A DNA stretch of 64,000 nt from Microvirga solisilvae (GCF_022808595.1 NZ_JAKUCN010000001.1:372001-436000); one strand, 5' to 3'. Numbered from the stretch's first letter, positions 54,971-64,000 are shown. Program-made: numbers and translations. Notes: generated by a model from the sequence alone, not told the origin.

Positions 54971-56605
54971 TTATATGGTGACGAAAGCTCTATCCAGCAA
55001 GGGTTTCAGGGCTTCTCCCAAGTCGTTGGCTCCCGTCATTCGAGCTGGCTGGTGAAGCCGGGTCAGGGCATAGCTTTCCGTGATTTGGGACGGGGCGGAC
55101 CGCGCCAGGGCCGCTGCGGCCGCCAGGGTGAAAAGCCGCTCGGCGATGAACCGGGCCTTGGCCTCGGCCTCCGGGGATCTGAGCGCGAGAACGATGTCGC
55201 GGGCCGCCTCGGAGGCTCCCGGCAGATCGCTCGCATCGATCATGAGGCGCTCCAGAACAGAGGCAGCCAACTCCGGCTCGCGGTTCTCGACACGCAAGAG
55301 ATCGAGGGCGATTACATTGCCTGAACCCTCCCAGATCGCATTCACGGGAGCCTCCCGATAGAGTCGGGGCAGGGGGCTCTCCTCTACATAACCGTTGCCA
55401 CCAAGGCTCTCCATTGCTTCGTAAAGCAGCCGGGGCGCGGCCTTGCAGATGCCGAACTTGGCACCGGGCGTGATTAGACGAGCATAGGCCGCCTCATGCT
55501 CATCATGCGGGGCGAGGTCGAAGCTGCGGGCAGTGCGAAGCGCCAAAGCCGTCATCGCTTCATTCTCAAGGGCGAGATCGGCCAGCACCATGCGCATGGC
55601 GGGTTGGTCGATGAGCTTCTTCTGAAACACGCTGCGGTGATGGGCATGATGCATGGCAAGGCTCAGGCCCATTCGCACGAGCCCCGCCGAAGCCACCGCG
55701 CAGTCCAAGCGGGTGAGCTGCACCATATTGATGATAGTGCGAATGCCTGCGCCTTCCTCGCCGATACGCCAGCCGAAGGCTTCCACGAACTCGACCTCGG
55801 AGGAGGCGTTGGAGTGGTTCCCCAGCTTGTCCTTCAGTCGCTGCAGGTAAAGGCCGTTGAGAGAGCCGTCGGGCCGGAAGCGGGGCACGAGGAAGCAGGT
55901 GAGGCCGCCAGGAGCTTGCGCGAGAACCAGGAAGGCATCGCACATGGGAGCGGACATGAACCATTTATGCCCTGTGAGCGCATATTCGTCGCCCACTATC
56001 AGCACCGCGCGGGTGCTGTTGGCGCGCACATCCGTTCCGCCCTGCTTCTCGGTCATTCCCATGCCGAGGGTGACGGAGGTTTTCTCCCAGAACGGCAGGA
56101 AGCGGGAATCGTAGTCCCGCCAGCGGATCTTCGGCAGCCATTCCTTCAGCCTGTCAGGCGCAGCTCCGAGTGCCGCGATCGAGGCATGGGTCATAGTGAT
56201 GGGGCAGACATGCCCGCTCTCGACGCCCGCCACCGTGTAGATCCGGGCCGCGCGGGCGACATGCTCATGCCCGCTCCTGGGTTCGTCCCAGGTCGAGCAA
56301 TGGAGCCCATCCACCATGCTGGTCCTCATAAGCGCGTGATAGGCCGGGTGGAAATCGACCATGTCGATCCTGTACCCGCGCGCATCGTGGGTGCGCAGTT
56401 TCGGCGGGTTCTCGTTGGCGAGCCGCCCTAGGTCGAGCTGCTCCGCGCTGCCCCAGGCCTTCCCGAAGGCGATCAGGCCCTCTGCTTCAGGGTCCACGCC
56501 ATTGGCTTTGAGAGCATCTAGTAGCACCCGGTCGCCTGCAATCAGGTTCACATCCCCGAAGAGCGGCGTTTGATTGATGATCTCATGAGTCTGTAATGCG
56601 GTCAT
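54971..56605 (-). CDS. AidB-like acyl-CoA dehydrogenase
   Basis: A 544-residue flavoprotein of the AidB subfamily, larger than ordinary acyl-CoA dehydrogenases of about 380 residues. Family segments include NQTPLFGDVNL near the N-terminus, the FAD-binding MGMTEKQGGTDVRANST, GHKWFMSAPMCDAFLVLAQ, the LGGNGYVEESPLPRLYREAPVNAIWEGSGNV signature, and a C-terminal helical DNA-binding-like domain. E. coli AidB binds DNA and protects against alkylation. Isovaleryl-CoA dehydrogenase activity is minor. Whether it acts in repair here is inferred only. ATG 56605 has AAGGCTCGG upstream. GTG 56629 is in frame but less likely. Confidence 0.87.
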   Translation of the reverse strand: MTALQTHEIINQTPLFGDVNLIAGDRVLLDALKANGVDPEAEGLIAFGKAWGSAEQLDLGRLANENPPKLRTHDARGYRIDMVDFHPAYHALMRTSMVDGLHCSTWDEPRSGHEHVARAARIYTVAGVESGHVCPITMTHASIAALGAAPDRLKEWLPKIRWRDYDSRFLPFWEKTSVTLGMGMTEKQGGTDVRANSTRAVLIVGDEYALTGHKWFMSAPMCDAFLVLAQAPGGLTCFLVPRFRPDGSLNGLYLQRLKDKLGNHSNASSEVEFVEAFGWRIGEEGAGIRTIINMVQLTRLDCAVASAGLVRMGLSLAMHHAHHRSVFQKKLIDQPAMRMVLADLALENEAMTALALRTARSFDLAPHDEHEAAYARLITPGAKFGICKAAPRLLYEAMESLGGNGYVEESPLPRLYREAPVNAIWEGSGNVIALDLLRVENREPELAASVLERLMIDASDLPGASEAARDIVLALRSPEAEAKARFIAERLFTLAAAAALARSAPSQITESYALTRLHQPARMTGANDLGEALKPLLDRAFVTI

Positions 56606-56739
56606 GGCCACCGAGCCTTTCAGCTTCACCCTTATCTAGGGTCTTGGCGCACCCGGCGTAGCGGCCCCGAGCGGGTAGGACGCTTCTGGTTGAGCCCGTC
56701 TCCAGCCCTATCTCGATGTAAAAGACTAGGAGAGTGAGC

Positions 56740-57465
56740 ATGTCCCAGCCGTTGATCCGCAGACTTGAACGGCATGGCCCTCTCACCGTTCAAGAGAAGG
56801 AAGTGATCCAGGAGATCACGTCGCGGACCACCGTTTTCGGGCCTCGAGAGGAGATCGTGGCTCAGGGAAGCCGCCCCAATTACAGCAGCTTGATCGTGGA
56901 AGGTTTGGCTGCGCGAAACAATTACTCGCTTGATGGGAGGCGTCAGATCACGGCGTTTCACGTTCCCGGTGACTTTGCTGACCTGCACAGCTTTCTCCTC
57001 CAGCCTATCGATGATGGCGTCGCCGCGCTCACCTCCTGCACGGTGGCGATGGTTGCTCACAGCGACTTAAAGGAAATCACTAAGAGCTACCCGTATCTCA
57101 CCCGGGCGCTCTGGCATTGCACCTTGATCGACGCCGCCGTTCATCGGGCATGGCTGACCGCTTTAGGACGAATGGAAGCCTTGGAGCGGCTCGCACACTT
57201 TTTTTGCGAGTTGCGGGACCGCCTCGATACCATCGGCATGGTACAAGATAACAGTTTCGACCTTCCGATCACTCAGGAAGACCTAGGCGACGCTTTCGGC
57301 ATCAGCACGGTCCATGTGAACCGGGTGCTCCAAGAGCTCCGGGCGGAGGGGCTGATCACGTCACGTAACAGGACATTGATCATCAATGACTGGGAGCGTC
57401 TGCAGAGTGTGGGGCAGTACAATCCCGAATACCTCCACGTGCATCAACCACTCGAGCGGGATTGA
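56740..57465 (+). CDS. Crp/Fnr family transcriptional regulator
   Basis: A 241-residue regulator. It has an N-terminal cNMP-binding-like beta-barrel (about 20-135), a long dimerisation helix (about 140-165) and a C-terminal winged helix (HTH_Crp) with recognition helix region LGDAFGISTVHVNRVLQELRAEGLI near 185-209. The cluster of FNR-type cysteines is absent, so it does not sense oxygen through an Fe-S cluster, and the cAMP-binding residues of CRP are not obvious either. ATG 56740 has TAGGAGA at 7 nt. The alternative GTG 56734 is too close. It is divergent from the AidB-like gene, which may be a target. Confidence 0.87.
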   Translation: MSQPLIRRLERHGPLTVQEKEVIQEITSRTTVFGPREEIVAQGSRPNYSSLIVEGLAARNNYSLDGRRQITAFHVPGDFADLHSFLLQPIDDGVAALTSCTVAMVAHSDLKEITKSYPYLTRALWHCTLIDAAVHRAWLTALGRMEALERLAHFFCELRDRLDTIGMVQDNSFDLPITQEDLGDAFGISTVHVNRVLQELRAEGLITSRNRTLIINDWERLQSVGQYNPEYLHVHQPLERD

Positions 57466-57482
57466 GACGCGAGGTCAGCCAT

Positions 57483-57505
57483 CCCTGAAGTCCTTTTCGT
57501 CAGGG
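57483..57505 (+). terminator. Weak stem-loop between the Crp/Fnr gene and pyrB
   Basis: CCCTGA pairs with TCAGGG across an 11-nt T-rich loop in the 93-nt gap. No T-tract follows. It may be a weak terminator or a pyrB leader element. Confidence 0.3.
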
Positions 57506-57558
57506 CTGGAAAGCCGCTTGCTCGCCCTGTCCGGACCGCCTATAGCGATGGCTTTAAG

Positions 57559-58506
57559 ATGACAGACACCCCGCGATCCGTTTTTCCGCACCGGCATCTC
57601 CTCGGAATCGAGGGCTTGTCTCCTTTAGACATTCAGGCGCTGCTTGATCTCGCCGACCAACAGGTCGAGGTGAGCCGCCAGATCGAGAAGCGGAAAACGT
57701 CCCTTCTCGGACGCACGCAGATCAATCTGTTCTTCGAGCCCTCCACCCGCACGCAATCCTCGTTCGAGATCGCCGGCAAGCGCCTGGGCGCCGACGTGAT
57801 GAACATGGCGGTGGCGTCATCCTCAGTGAAGAAAGGCGAGACGCTCATCGACACGGCGGCGACGCTCAACGCCATGCGGCCCGACATCATCGTGGTGCGC
57901 CATCATGCGGCGGGCGCAGTGCATCTGCTCGCGCAGAAGGTCGATTGCGCCGTGGTGAATGCGGGCGACGGCGCGCACGAGCACCCGACGCAGGCGCTCC
58001 TCGATGCGCTCACGATCCGCCGCAACAAGGGGCGGATCGAAGGGCTGATCGTCGCGATCTGCGGCGACATCCTGCATTCGCGCGTGGCGCGCTCCAACAT
58101 GATCCTTCTCGCGGCGATGGGCGCGCAGGTGCGGCTCGTGGCGCCGACGAACCTGCTGCCGCCCGGCATTGCGCGCCTCGGTTTTCCGACCTTCACGGAT
58201 ATGCGCAAGGGCCTGGAAGACGCGGACATCGTGATGATGCTGCGATTGCAGCGCGAGCGCATGAACGGCTCGTTCGTGCCTTCGGTGAAGGAGTATTTCC
58301 GCTTCTACGGCCTCGATCAGGAAAAGCTCTCCTACGCCAAGCCCGATGCGCTCGTGATGCATCCGGGCCCGATGAACCGGGGGGTGGAGATTTCCTCCGA
58401 CGTGGCTGATGGCGCGCAATCGCTGATCCGCGAACAGGTCGAGATGGGCGTGGCCGTCCGCATGGCGGTTCTCGAGGCTCTCGCGAGCCATCTGCCGAAC
58501 GGGTGA
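57559..58506 (+). CDS. pyrB: Aspartate carbamoyltransferase catalytic subunit
   Basis: A 315-residue enzyme that condenses carbamoyl phosphate and aspartate in pyrimidine biosynthesis. The carbamoyl-phosphate site is [20 protein letters not shown] near 52-71 (STRT), with the HHAAGAVH and [14 protein letters not shown] blocks. The aspartate side has LRLQRERM, and [11 protein letters not shown] completes the site. The length fits the class that lacks a PyrI regulatory subunit and pairs with a dihydroorotase-like protein. Here that partner is encoded two genes downstream. ATG 57559 is the natural start. Confidence 0.95.
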   Translation: MTDTPRSVFPHRHLLGIEGLSPLDIQALLDLADQQVEVSRQIEKRKTSLLGRTQINLFFEPSTRTQSSFEIAGKRLGADVMNMAVASSSVKKGETLIDTAATLNAMRPDIIVVRHHAAGAVHLLAQKVDCAVVNAGDGAHEHPTQALLDALTIRRNKGRIEGLIVAICGDILHSRVARSNMILLAAMGAQVRLVAPTNLLPPGIARLGFPTFTDMRKGLEDADIVMMLRLQRERMNGSFVPSVKEYFRFYGLDQEKLSYAKPDALVMHPGPMNRGVEISSDVADGAQSLIREQVEMGVAVRMAVLEALASHLPNG

Positions 58507-58509
58507 GGC

Positions 58510-58758
58510 ATGGTGGGCGATATATCCTACAGTACTGGCGAGACGGCTTCTCTCGGCGACGTCGTCGAACTGGATGGAAGGATGGGGCTGGTCGTCGCCT
58601 GCATTGAGAGCGGTCAGTACGCCCCCGAGTTTCCTCAGGAACAATGGGCCTATCTTGAGACAGGTGTTCTCTGGGAAGGTGTCGAGATAGGCATTGTCCA
58701 CATTCCATCTCTATTGGAGCCCGATATTGTTTTCATCCGGCGCAAGCGTGAGGACTGA
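58510..58758 (+). CDS. Small acidic hypothetical protein between pyrB and pyrX
   Basis: An 82-residue acidic protein beginning 3 nt after the pyrB stop and ending 4 nt before the pyrX start, so it is part of the pyr operon. It reads as a small beta-rich fold: GDVVELDGRMGLVVACIESG, then EEQWAYL-like QEQWAYLETGVLWEGVEIGIVHIP, and a charged C-terminus. Codons are less G+C-biased than in the pyr genes, hinting at late insertion into the operon. I cannot name a family. The fold pattern resembles small conserved hypotheticals with a WxYLxxGVL motif. Confidence 0.65.
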   Translation: MVGDISYSTGETASLGDVVELDGRMGLVVACIESGQYAPEFPQEQWAYLETGVLWEGVEIGIVHIPSLLEPDIVFIRRKRED

Positions 58759-58762
58759 TTAA

Positions 58763-60052
58763 GTGGCCAAGAGTTATTTTTTCGCCGGCGCTGAACTGAT
58801 CGATCCCGATACTTTGAAAGCCGGACGCGGTGCGCTGCTCGTCAGAGACGGACTGATTGCTGATATCGTCTGGGGGCAAACCCCTGACAAGCCATCTGAT
58901 GCCGACATGATCGATTGCGGCGGCCAGGTTCTGAGCCCCGGCCTCATCGACATGCGCGCCTTCATCGGCGAGCCGGGTGGGCCTTATCGTGAGACACTGA
59001 AAAGCGCAGGTGAGGCCGCTGCGGCGGGTGGGGTGACCACTGTCGTCTCCATGCCGGATACGAGCCCGGCCCTGGACGATCCGGCGGTTATCGACTTCAT
59101 CGTGCGCCGTGCGCGCGACACCTCCGTCGTGAACATCCTGCCCGCTGCTGCTCTCACTAAGGGGCTGAAGGGCGAGGAGATGGCGGAGATCGGGCGGCTG
59201 AAGGAAGCCGGTGCCATCATGTTCACCGATGGCGCGCGCTCCGTCACCAATGCGCAGGTCATGCGCCGTGCGCTCACCTATGCCCGCGATTTCGATGCGC
59301 TGATCGTCCATCACGTGGAAGACCCGAACCTTGTGGGGCAGGGCGTGATGAACGAGGGCGAGTTCGCCTCCCGCCTAGGGCTTCCCGGCATTCCGCGCGA
59401 GGCCGAGACGATCCTGCTGGAGCGCGACATGCGCCTCGTGCGCCTCACCGGCGCGCGCTACCACGCGGCCATGATCTCCTGCGCCGATTCGGCCGAGATC
59501 GTCCGGGCCGCGAAGGCCAAGGGGCTGCCGGTGACCTGCGGAATCTCCATCAACCACTTGTCCCTCAACGAAAACGACATCGGCGATTACCGCACCTTCC
59601 TAAAGCTCTCTCCGCCTCTGCGGCACGAGGACGACCGGCAGGCGATGATCGAGGCACTGGCCGACGGCACCATCGACGTGATCGTCTCGGACCACAATCC
59701 ACAGGATGTGGAGAACAAAAGGCTGCCCTTCGCGGAGGCCGCAGATGGAGCGGTCGGGCTCGAAACGCTGCTCTCGGCGGCGCTTCGCCTCGTCCATTCG
59801 GACCGCATCTCGCTGCCCAAGCTGCTGCGTGCGCTCTCCACGAAACCCGCGGAAATCCTAGGGTTGCCGGCCGGACGCCTGAAGGTCGGCGCTCCCGCTG
59901 ACCTCATCCTGTTCGATCCCGATGCTCCTTACGTGCTCGACAAGCGCGATCTGAAATCGCTCTCCAAGAACTCGCCTTTCGACGAGGCGCGCCTCGAAGG
60001 ACAGGTGACGATGACGATGGTTGCGGGCAGGATCGTGTTCGACCGCCGCTGA
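58763..60052 (+). CDS. pyrX: Dihydroorotase-like protein lacking the HxH motif (PyrX/PyrC')
   Basis: A 429-residue amidohydrolase-fold protein of the PyrC class I type. In active dihydroorotases the barrel begins with a D-x-H-x-H metal motif. Here the equivalent reads [14 protein letters not shown], so both metal-binding histidines are lost. The later SDHNPQD block keeps an aspartate, and [10 protein letters not shown] and IVHHVED are present. In Pseudomonas a comparable inactive protein (PyrC'/PyrX) is needed to assemble the PyrB dodecamer, and the same role is inferred here. GTG 58763 is the start. A catalytic pyrC must lie elsewhere in the genome. Confidence 0.85.
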   Translation: MAKSYFFAGAELIDPDTLKAGRGALLVRDGLIADIVWGQTPDKPSDADMIDCGGQVLSPGLIDMRAFIGEPGGPYRETLKSAGEAAAAGGVTTVVSMPDTSPALDDPAVIDFIVRRARDTSVVNILPAAALTKGLKGEEMAEIGRLKEAGAIMFTDGARSVTNAQVMRRALTYARDFDALIVHHVEDPNLVGQGVMNEGEFASRLGLPGIPREAETILLERDMRLVRLTGARYHAAMISCADSAEIVRAAKAKGLPVTCGISINHLSLNENDIGDYRTFLKLSPPLRHEDDRQAMIEALADGTIDVIVSDHNPQDVENKRLPFAEAADGAVGLETLLSAALRLVHSDRISLPKLLRALSTKPAEILGLPAGRLKVGAPADLILFDPDAPYVLDKRDLKSLSKNSPFDEARLEGQVTMTMVAGRIVFDRR

Positions 60053-60068
60053 CGATAACGAGAAGCGA

Positions 60069-60671
60069 ATGCCTGCTGAAGTGAACATGCTGTACCTGCT
60101 CGGGGCCCTGATCCTCGGCTATCTCCTGGGCTCCATTCCGTTCGGAGTGATCTTCACCCGCATGGCGGGCTTGGGCGACATCCGGAATGTCGGCTCGGGC
60201 AATATCGGCGCGACCAATGTGCTGCGCACAGGGCGCAAAGGGCTTGCTGCCGCAACCCTCCTGGGCGATGCCTTGAAGGGAACGGCTGCCGTGCTGATTG
60301 CCGCCCAATGGGGCGAGCATGCCGCGACTATTGCCGGGCTCGGCGCGTTTCTGGGCCATCTCTACCCGGTATGGCTCAAGTTCAAGGGCGGCAAGGGCGT
60401 CGCCACCTTCATCGGCGTGCTGATCGGGCTCAACTGGATCGCCGCCCTTGTCTTCGCCGTCATCTGGCTCGGCGTTGCCTTCGCCACCCGCTATTCGTCA
60501 CTTTCTGCCCTGGTCGCCAGCGCCGCAGTTCCAATCGCCCTGTGGCTCCTCGGCCAGCCCGCCATGGCCGCCATGGTGGTGATGCTCGTGGCGCTCCTGT
60601 GGTGGAAGCACAGCCCGAATATCAGCCGTCTGCTCGCGGGCACCGAAGGCAAGATCGGGCAGAAGGGCTAA
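60069..60671 (+). CDS. plsY: Acyl-phosphate:glycerol-3-phosphate acyltransferase
   Basis: A 200-residue inner-membrane enzyme that makes lysophosphatidic acid from acyl-phosphate and glycerol-3-phosphate, the first step of phospholipid synthesis. Three family motifs are present: [12 protein letters not shown] with [17 protein letters not shown], then [18 protein letters not shown], and the C-terminal [20 protein letters not shown]. Five transmembrane helices are predicted. ATG 60069 is chosen, and ATG 60087 is a possible later start. It follows pyrX by 16 nt and precedes dprA by 4 nt, completing a pyrB-to-dprA operon. Confidence 0.93.
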   Translation: MPAEVNMLYLLGALILGYLLGSIPFGVIFTRMAGLGDIRNVGSGNIGATNVLRTGRKGLAAATLLGDALKGTAAVLIAAQWGEHAATIAGLGAFLGHLYPVWLKFKGGKGVATFIGVLIGLNWIAALVFAVIWLGVAFATRYSSLSALVASAAVPIALWLLGQPAMAAMVVMLVALLWWKHSPNISRLLAGTEGKIGQKG

Positions 60672-60675
60672 GGAA

Positions 60676-61860
60676 TTGAACCTCACGGACGAGCAACGCC
60701 TCGACTGGCTTCGGCTGATCCGCTCGGAGAATGTGGGGCCGCGCACGTTCCGCGCCCTCGTCAACCAGTTCGGCGGTGCCGCCGCCGCTCTCGAGGCCTT
60801 GCCGGATCTTGCCCGTCGCGGTGGACGCCTGCTGCTGAAAGTGACGAGCCGCGCCGAGGCCGAAAAGGAGATGGCCGCCGCCACGCGTCTCGGCGTGCGC
60901 TTCGTTGCCATGGGCGAGGCCGAGTACCCGAAGACCCTGCAGGCTATCGATACCGCGCCGCCGTTGATCGCCGTGCGCGGCTCGACAGATGTGCTGGCGC
61001 GGCCTTCCGTCGGCATCGTCGGCTCCCGCAATGCCTCGGCCTCCGGACTGACCTTCACCGAGCGCCTGTCGCGCCAGCTGGGCGAGGCGGGCTATGTGGT
61101 GATTTCAGGTCTAGCGCGCGGCATCGACACGCGGGCGCACAAGGCGACGCTCGAGAGCGGCACCATCGCTGTTCTCGCAGGCGGTCACGACAAGATTTAT
61201 CCATCCGAGAACGAGCCCTTGCTGCGCGCCATCGTGGAGCAGGGCGGCGCGATCATTTCGGAAATGCCCATGGGCTGGGAGCCGCGCGGGCGCGATTTCC
61301 CGCGCCGCAACCGCATCGTCTCAGGCTTGTCCTATGGGGTCGTGGTCGTGGAAGCGGCACGTCGCTCCGGCTCGCTGATCACCGCGCGCTTTGCTCTGGA
61401 ACAGGGGCGGGAGGTGTTCGCCGTTCCGGGATCGCCGCTCGATCCCAGGGCCGAGGGCACGAACGATCTCATCCGCGAGGGAGCGACGCTCTGCTCGAGC
61501 GTGGAGCATGTGACAAGCGTTCTCGAGCCGCTGATCGCCTCCGGTCCGCGCCTCGATACCGGCGCGGAGGAACCAAGGCACGTTCTCGGGACGGAGGAGC
61601 TTTGGGACGAGCTTGATCTGCCGGATGTGCCGCGTGCGCCGACTGGCTCGGTTCTACCGTCGGCGGGTATCGATGACGGCCGGGATGGCGCTGTAGACCT
61701 GATCCAGCTGCTGGGGCCTTCCCCGATTGCTGTCGACGACCTCGTGCGCCAATCCGGTTTGCCGATCCGCGCTGTTCAGATGACCCTGCTGGAATTGGAG
61801 ATTGCAGGCCGCCTGGAGCGTCATGGCGGCAATGCGGTCTCGCTGCTCGCCAGCCGCTGA
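60676..61860 (+). CDS. dprA: DNA-processing protein DprA
   Basis: A 394-residue protein that loads RecA onto single-stranded DNA taken up in transformation. The N-terminal SAM-like domain (about 1-75) is followed by the Rossmann-like DprA core (about 85-290), with [44 protein letters not shown] and [33 protein letters not shown]. The last 60 residues form a winged-helix (DprA_WH) domain, [33 protein letters not shown]. The start is TTG 60676, with AGAAGGG about 8 nt upstream. Most Alphaproteobacteria carry it regardless of natural competence. Confidence 0.93.
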   Translation: MNLTDEQRLDWLRLIRSENVGPRTFRALVNQFGGAAAALEALPDLARRGGRLLLKVTSRAEAEKEMAAATRLGVRFVAMGEAEYPKTLQAIDTAPPLIAVRGSTDVLARPSVGIVGSRNASASGLTFTERLSRQLGEAGYVVISGLARGIDTRAHKATLESGTIAVLAGGHDKIYPSENEPLLRAIVEQGGAIISEMPMGWEPRGRDFPRRNRIVSGLSYGVVVVEAARRSGSLITARFALEQGREVFAVPGSPLDPRAEGTNDLIREGATLCSSVEHVTSVLEPLIASGPRLDTGAEEPRHVLGTEELWDELDLPDVPRAPTGSVLPSAGIDDGRDGAVDLIQLLGPSPIAVDDLVRQSGLPIRAVQMTLLELEIAGRLERHGGNAVSLLASR

Positions 61861-61873
61861 GCCGCTCTCTAGC

Positions 61874-62122
61874 TCAGCGCTTGCGCTTTTCAGCCTGCAG
61901 CTCCCGTTCCGCTTCCAGCTTTGCCATGTCGAGCAGATAGGCCAGCAGGTCGAGTTTATTCTGCCGGGCGAGATAGGACAGCTCCGCCGTAAACTCGGCA
62001 ATGTATTGCGCCGTCTCGGTCTTGCTCATGCCCATTGCCGCATCCTGGCCGGAGGCCTGATCGTCGATCTCCGTATCATGAGGCGAGGGAGCGGAGAGAG
62101 CTCTGGACTGGGCTTTGGTCAT
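61874..62122 (-). CDS. Small conserved helical protein
   Basis: An 82-residue cytoplasmic protein. A low-complexity N-terminal third is followed by a long helix with regular heptads (TETAQYIAEFTAELSYLARQNKLDLLAYLLDMAKLEAERELQ) that may form a coiled coil. Similar small proteins lie beside dprA or other genes in many Hyphomicrobiales, without known function. ATG 62122 is the start. It is convergent with dprA, 13 nt away. The A/T-rich 106-nt stretch downstream of its 5' end probably holds its promoter. Confidence 0.65.
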   Translation of the reverse strand: MTKAQSRALSAPSPHDTEIDDQASGQDAAMGMSKTETAQYIAEFTAELSYLARQNKLDLLAYLLDMAKLEAERELQAEKRKR

Positions 62123-62228
62123 GAAGGTGAAGCTATGCCTTTGGGTGAACGAGCACTCAATATCAACACAACTATAAATAATACAAGTATCGATATACTA
62201 ACCTAAGGTTGAAATTTCTCAACGAGCG

Positions 62229-63155
62229 TCAACCCAAAAGGGTGATCATGAGCGGCATGGTGCCGAGTGCCAGCAAGGTCTGGAGAGTGAGGATCTCAGC
62301 CATTAACCCAGCATTGCCGCCCATCTGGCGGGCCAGCACATAGGCGGCTGCGGCCGATGGGACCGATGCCGCGACGATGGTGACGATGAGGTCATTTCCG
62401 CTCACGCCTGCGAAACGTGCGAAGAACACAGCCATCACAGGCATAAGAACAAGCTTGAGCGTGGCGGTCAGAACGTGGGGCAGTCCGGGCTTGGCGAGCC
62501 GGCGGATGTCGAGACCAGCACCCACGATCAGCAAGCCAGCAGCCAGAGCCGCCCGTCCCAGGAGATCGACATAAACCATGATCGGCTTCGGCAGCGGAGG
62601 GACGACCAGGTTGAGTAGAAGGCCGATTGCGCAGGACCAGATGAAAGGATTGGTCACGAAGGAGCGTAGGATAGCCCAAGGGCTTTCCTTGGGCCGGCCG
62701 GCGAACCGGATGAACACATAGAAGGCGAGCAGGTTCAGAAGCGGCACCATGGCGGCGATAGCCACCGCGATCAGAGCGATGCCGCGCTGGCCGAAAAGGC
62801 TGCCCGCCACGGCGAGGCCCACGAAGGTGTTCCAGCGGGTGGCGCCCTGGAAGATCGAGGTGAAGCTTGGACCGTCGATGCCCGCATAGCGCTCGAGCAA
62901 GGGCCTGAGGGCCAGCATCAGGCTCGCCATAAGTAGGATGGAGCCGACGAGAGCGCCTCCGACGCCGAGAACCGGCACGGATGCGAGATCCGCCCGGGCC
63001 AGCGTGTCGATGATCAGGGCCGGAAAGAAGATCACGTAGGTCGCGCGTTCGAGCCCTGCCCATTGCTGCTCGCTCACGAAATTCGTGGTGCGGCACAGCC
63101 AGCCGGTCGCGATGATCAGGAAGGTCGGGATGAGGCTGGCGAAGACAGCGGACAT
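62229..63155 (-). CDS. AEC family transporter
   Basis: A 308-residue inner-membrane carrier with ten predicted helices, of the auxin efflux carrier family that includes bacterial malonate and malate carriers. Family features are LIPTFLIIATGWLCRTTNFVSEQQWAGLERATYVIFFPALI at the N-terminus, QGATRWNTFVGLAVAG in the crossover region, and the repeated C-terminal half ending AAAYVLARQMGGNAGLMAEIL. ATG 63155 is chosen over the upstream in-frame ATG at 63200, because the family begins with the first helix. No good Shine-Dalgarno is visible. It is divergent from arfB. Confidence 0.83.
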   Translation of the reverse strand: MSAVFASLIPTFLIIATGWLCRTTNFVSEQQWAGLERATYVIFFPALIIDTLARADLASVPVLGVGGALVGSILLMASLMLALRPLLERYAGIDGPSFTSIFQGATRWNTFVGLAVAGSLFGQRGIALIAVAIAAMVPLLNLLAFYVFIRFAGRPKESPWAILRSFVTNPFIWSCAIGLLLNLVVPPLPKPIMVYVDLLGRAALAAGLLIVGAGLDIRRLAKPGLPHVLTATLKLVLMPVMAVFFARFAGVSGNDLIVTIVAASVPSAAAAYVLARQMGGNAGLMAEILTLQTLLALGTMPLMITLLG

Positions 63156-63303
63156 GGATGCGCTTGAAAGGCCGGGCAACCGGCAAAAGGAAGGGTACAA
63201 GCGGCTTAAGGCTTCTCGCGGAGGTCGACAAGCATGCGCTAAGCTCGCATGGACTAGAAGCGCTCACGCTCCACTTAATCTTTTCCGTTGTGCCCGAGGC
63301 CCC

Positions 63304-63726
63304 ATGATCAAGGTGACGAACAGCATCTTCCTCGATGAGGATGAACTCCAGGAGAGCTTCATCCGCGCATCGGGGCCGGGTGGGCAGAACGTCAACAAGG
63401 TGGAATCCGCCGTCCAGCTGCGTTTCGATGTGCGCAACTCGCCGTCCTTGCCGGAGGATGTGAAAGAGCGCCTCGAACGCATCGCCGGAAAGAGGCTCAC
63501 CAACGACGGTGTTCTCATCATCACCGCGCAGCGCTTCCGCATGCAGGAGCGAAACCGCGAGGATGCGGTGGCGCGCCTTGTCGAGTTGATCCGTCAGGCA
63601 ACGGAAAGACCTAAGCCACGCAGACCGACGAGACCGACCCTTGCCTCGAAGAAGCGCAGGCTCGAAGCCAAGGGGCGGCGTTCCGAGATCAAGAAAGGGC
63701 GGACCGGGAAGCCCTCTTTCGATTGA
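63304..63726 (+). CDS. arfB: Alternative ribosome-rescue factor ArfB (peptidyl-tRNA hydrolase)
   Basis: A 140-residue member of the class I release-factor family. The catalytic GGQ (G26-G27-Q28) is in IRASGPGGQNVNKVESAVQLRFD. The C-terminal tail is rich in Lys and Arg (KKRRLEAKGRRSEIKKGR) and in ArfB enters the empty mRNA channel of stalled ribosomes. It would release the nascent chain when tmRNA is overwhelmed or absent. The length is the ArfB/YaeJ norm. ATG 63304 is chosen. The frame extends further 5' but only into the divergent spacer. Confidence 0.92.
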   Translation: MIKVTNSIFLDEDELQESFIRASGPGGQNVNKVESAVQLRFDVRNSPSLPEDVKERLERIAGKRLTNDGVLIITAQRFRMQERNREDAVARLVELIRQATERPKPRRPTRPTLASKKRRLEAKGRRSEIKKGRTGKPSFD

Positions 63727-63729
63727 GGC

Positions 63730-64000
63730 TCAAGCCTCAGGCGGATAAGTGTGATTACCGCCCTGGTAGTCCGAGATCGTAGTGCAGCCGCCTTTCTCGC
63801 TCAGCGTGTCGGGCGCAATCACGGCCTTGCCGTAGCCGCCTGGGATGTCGAGCACATAGGTCGGTTGGCAGAGCCCTGATATGCGTCCGCGCAGGCCCGC
63901 CACGAGCGCTCGGCCTTCCTCCAGCGAAAGCCGGAAATGGCTCGTGCCGGGGGCAAGGTCAGGGTGGTGCAGGTAATAGGGTTTGATCCGCGTTTCCACG
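63730..64000 (-). CDS. KamA-family radical SAM aminomutase, C-terminal fragment (truncated by window)
   Basis: The last 89 codons of a larger protein whose start lies beyond 64000. The terminal ETRIKPYYLHHPDLAPGTSHFRLSLEEGRALVAGLRGRISGLCQPTYVLDIPGGYGKAVI is characteristic of the lysine-2,3-aminomutase/EpmB group, with the YYLHHPDLAPGT strand, the PLP-lysine neighbourhood PGGYGKA, and the DLPGG-like end. EpmB acts on lysine for elongation factor P modification, and KamA works in lysine catabolism. The fragment cannot separate the two. It is convergent with arfB, 3 nt away. Confidence 0.85.
   Translation of the reverse strand, partial: VETRIKPYYLHHPDLAPGTSHFRLSLEEGRALVAGLRGRISGLCQPTYVLDIPGGYGKAVIAPDTLSEKGGCTTISDYQGGNHTYPPEA

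Overview
The window looks like a chromosomal segment of an alphaproteobacterium of the order Hyphomicrobiales (Rhizobiales), plausibly the Methylobacteriaceae/Microvirga side. I base this on G+C-rich coding, the pcm-tolC-popZ-valS and dprA/topA/rnr/DUF983/Nudix/rpmG neighbourhoods, divK, an EipB (DUF1849) protein, an HWE-type histidine kinase, an aapJQMP amino-acid transporter and a phasin. The genus is inferred only. Nearly everything is housekeeping. I see no prophage, insertion sequence, CRISPR array, integrase or secretion island.

Layout: 1-2118 holds the end of an ArnT-like glycosyltransferase, a DPM1/ArnC-like glycosyltransferase and a LAB_N membrane protein (lipid A or envelope sugar modification). 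metC follows on the other strand, then the aapJQMP ABC operon (3526-8023), a membrane protein, sseA, alaX, a photolyase, and tRNA-Asn and tRNA-Cys. 12418-18176 is pcm-tolC-popZ-valS, ending in a terminator and a palindromic interspersed repeat. mntH carries a putative Mur-type operator and is divergent from a biotin-dependent acyl-CoA carboxylase alpha subunit. Small conserved genes follow, then a J-domain membrane protein, a D,D-carboxypeptidase with a SPOR domain, a phasin and clpS-clpA.

30-45 kb: an FMN reductase, an HWE kinase, a COG3146 acetyltransferase-like protein, GDPD-RidA, eipB, dinB, DUF3572, divK, a probable sRNA, adenine deaminase, a FUSC transporter, small zinc-ribbon and SPW proteins, an SGNH hydrolase and a tyrosine-rich secreted protein. 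45-55 kb, mostly on the minus strand: rpmG, Nudix, DUF983, rnr, a second sRNA candidate, parE and topA-mgtC. 55-64 kb: an AidB-like dehydrogenase, a Crp/Fnr regulator, pyrB, a small unknown gene, a dihydroorotase-like pyrX, plsY, dprA, an AEC transporter, arfB and the end of a KamA-like radical SAM gene.

I found no convincing novel multigene system. The observations most worth following are regulatory or small: twin TGC-N3-GCA operators at the phasin promoter, two candidate sRNAs with C/U-rich loops, a missed 59-residue zinc-ribbon gene whose Shine-Dalgarno lies in a hairpin, and the loss of the metal-binding HxH motif in the PyrC homologue next to pyrB.
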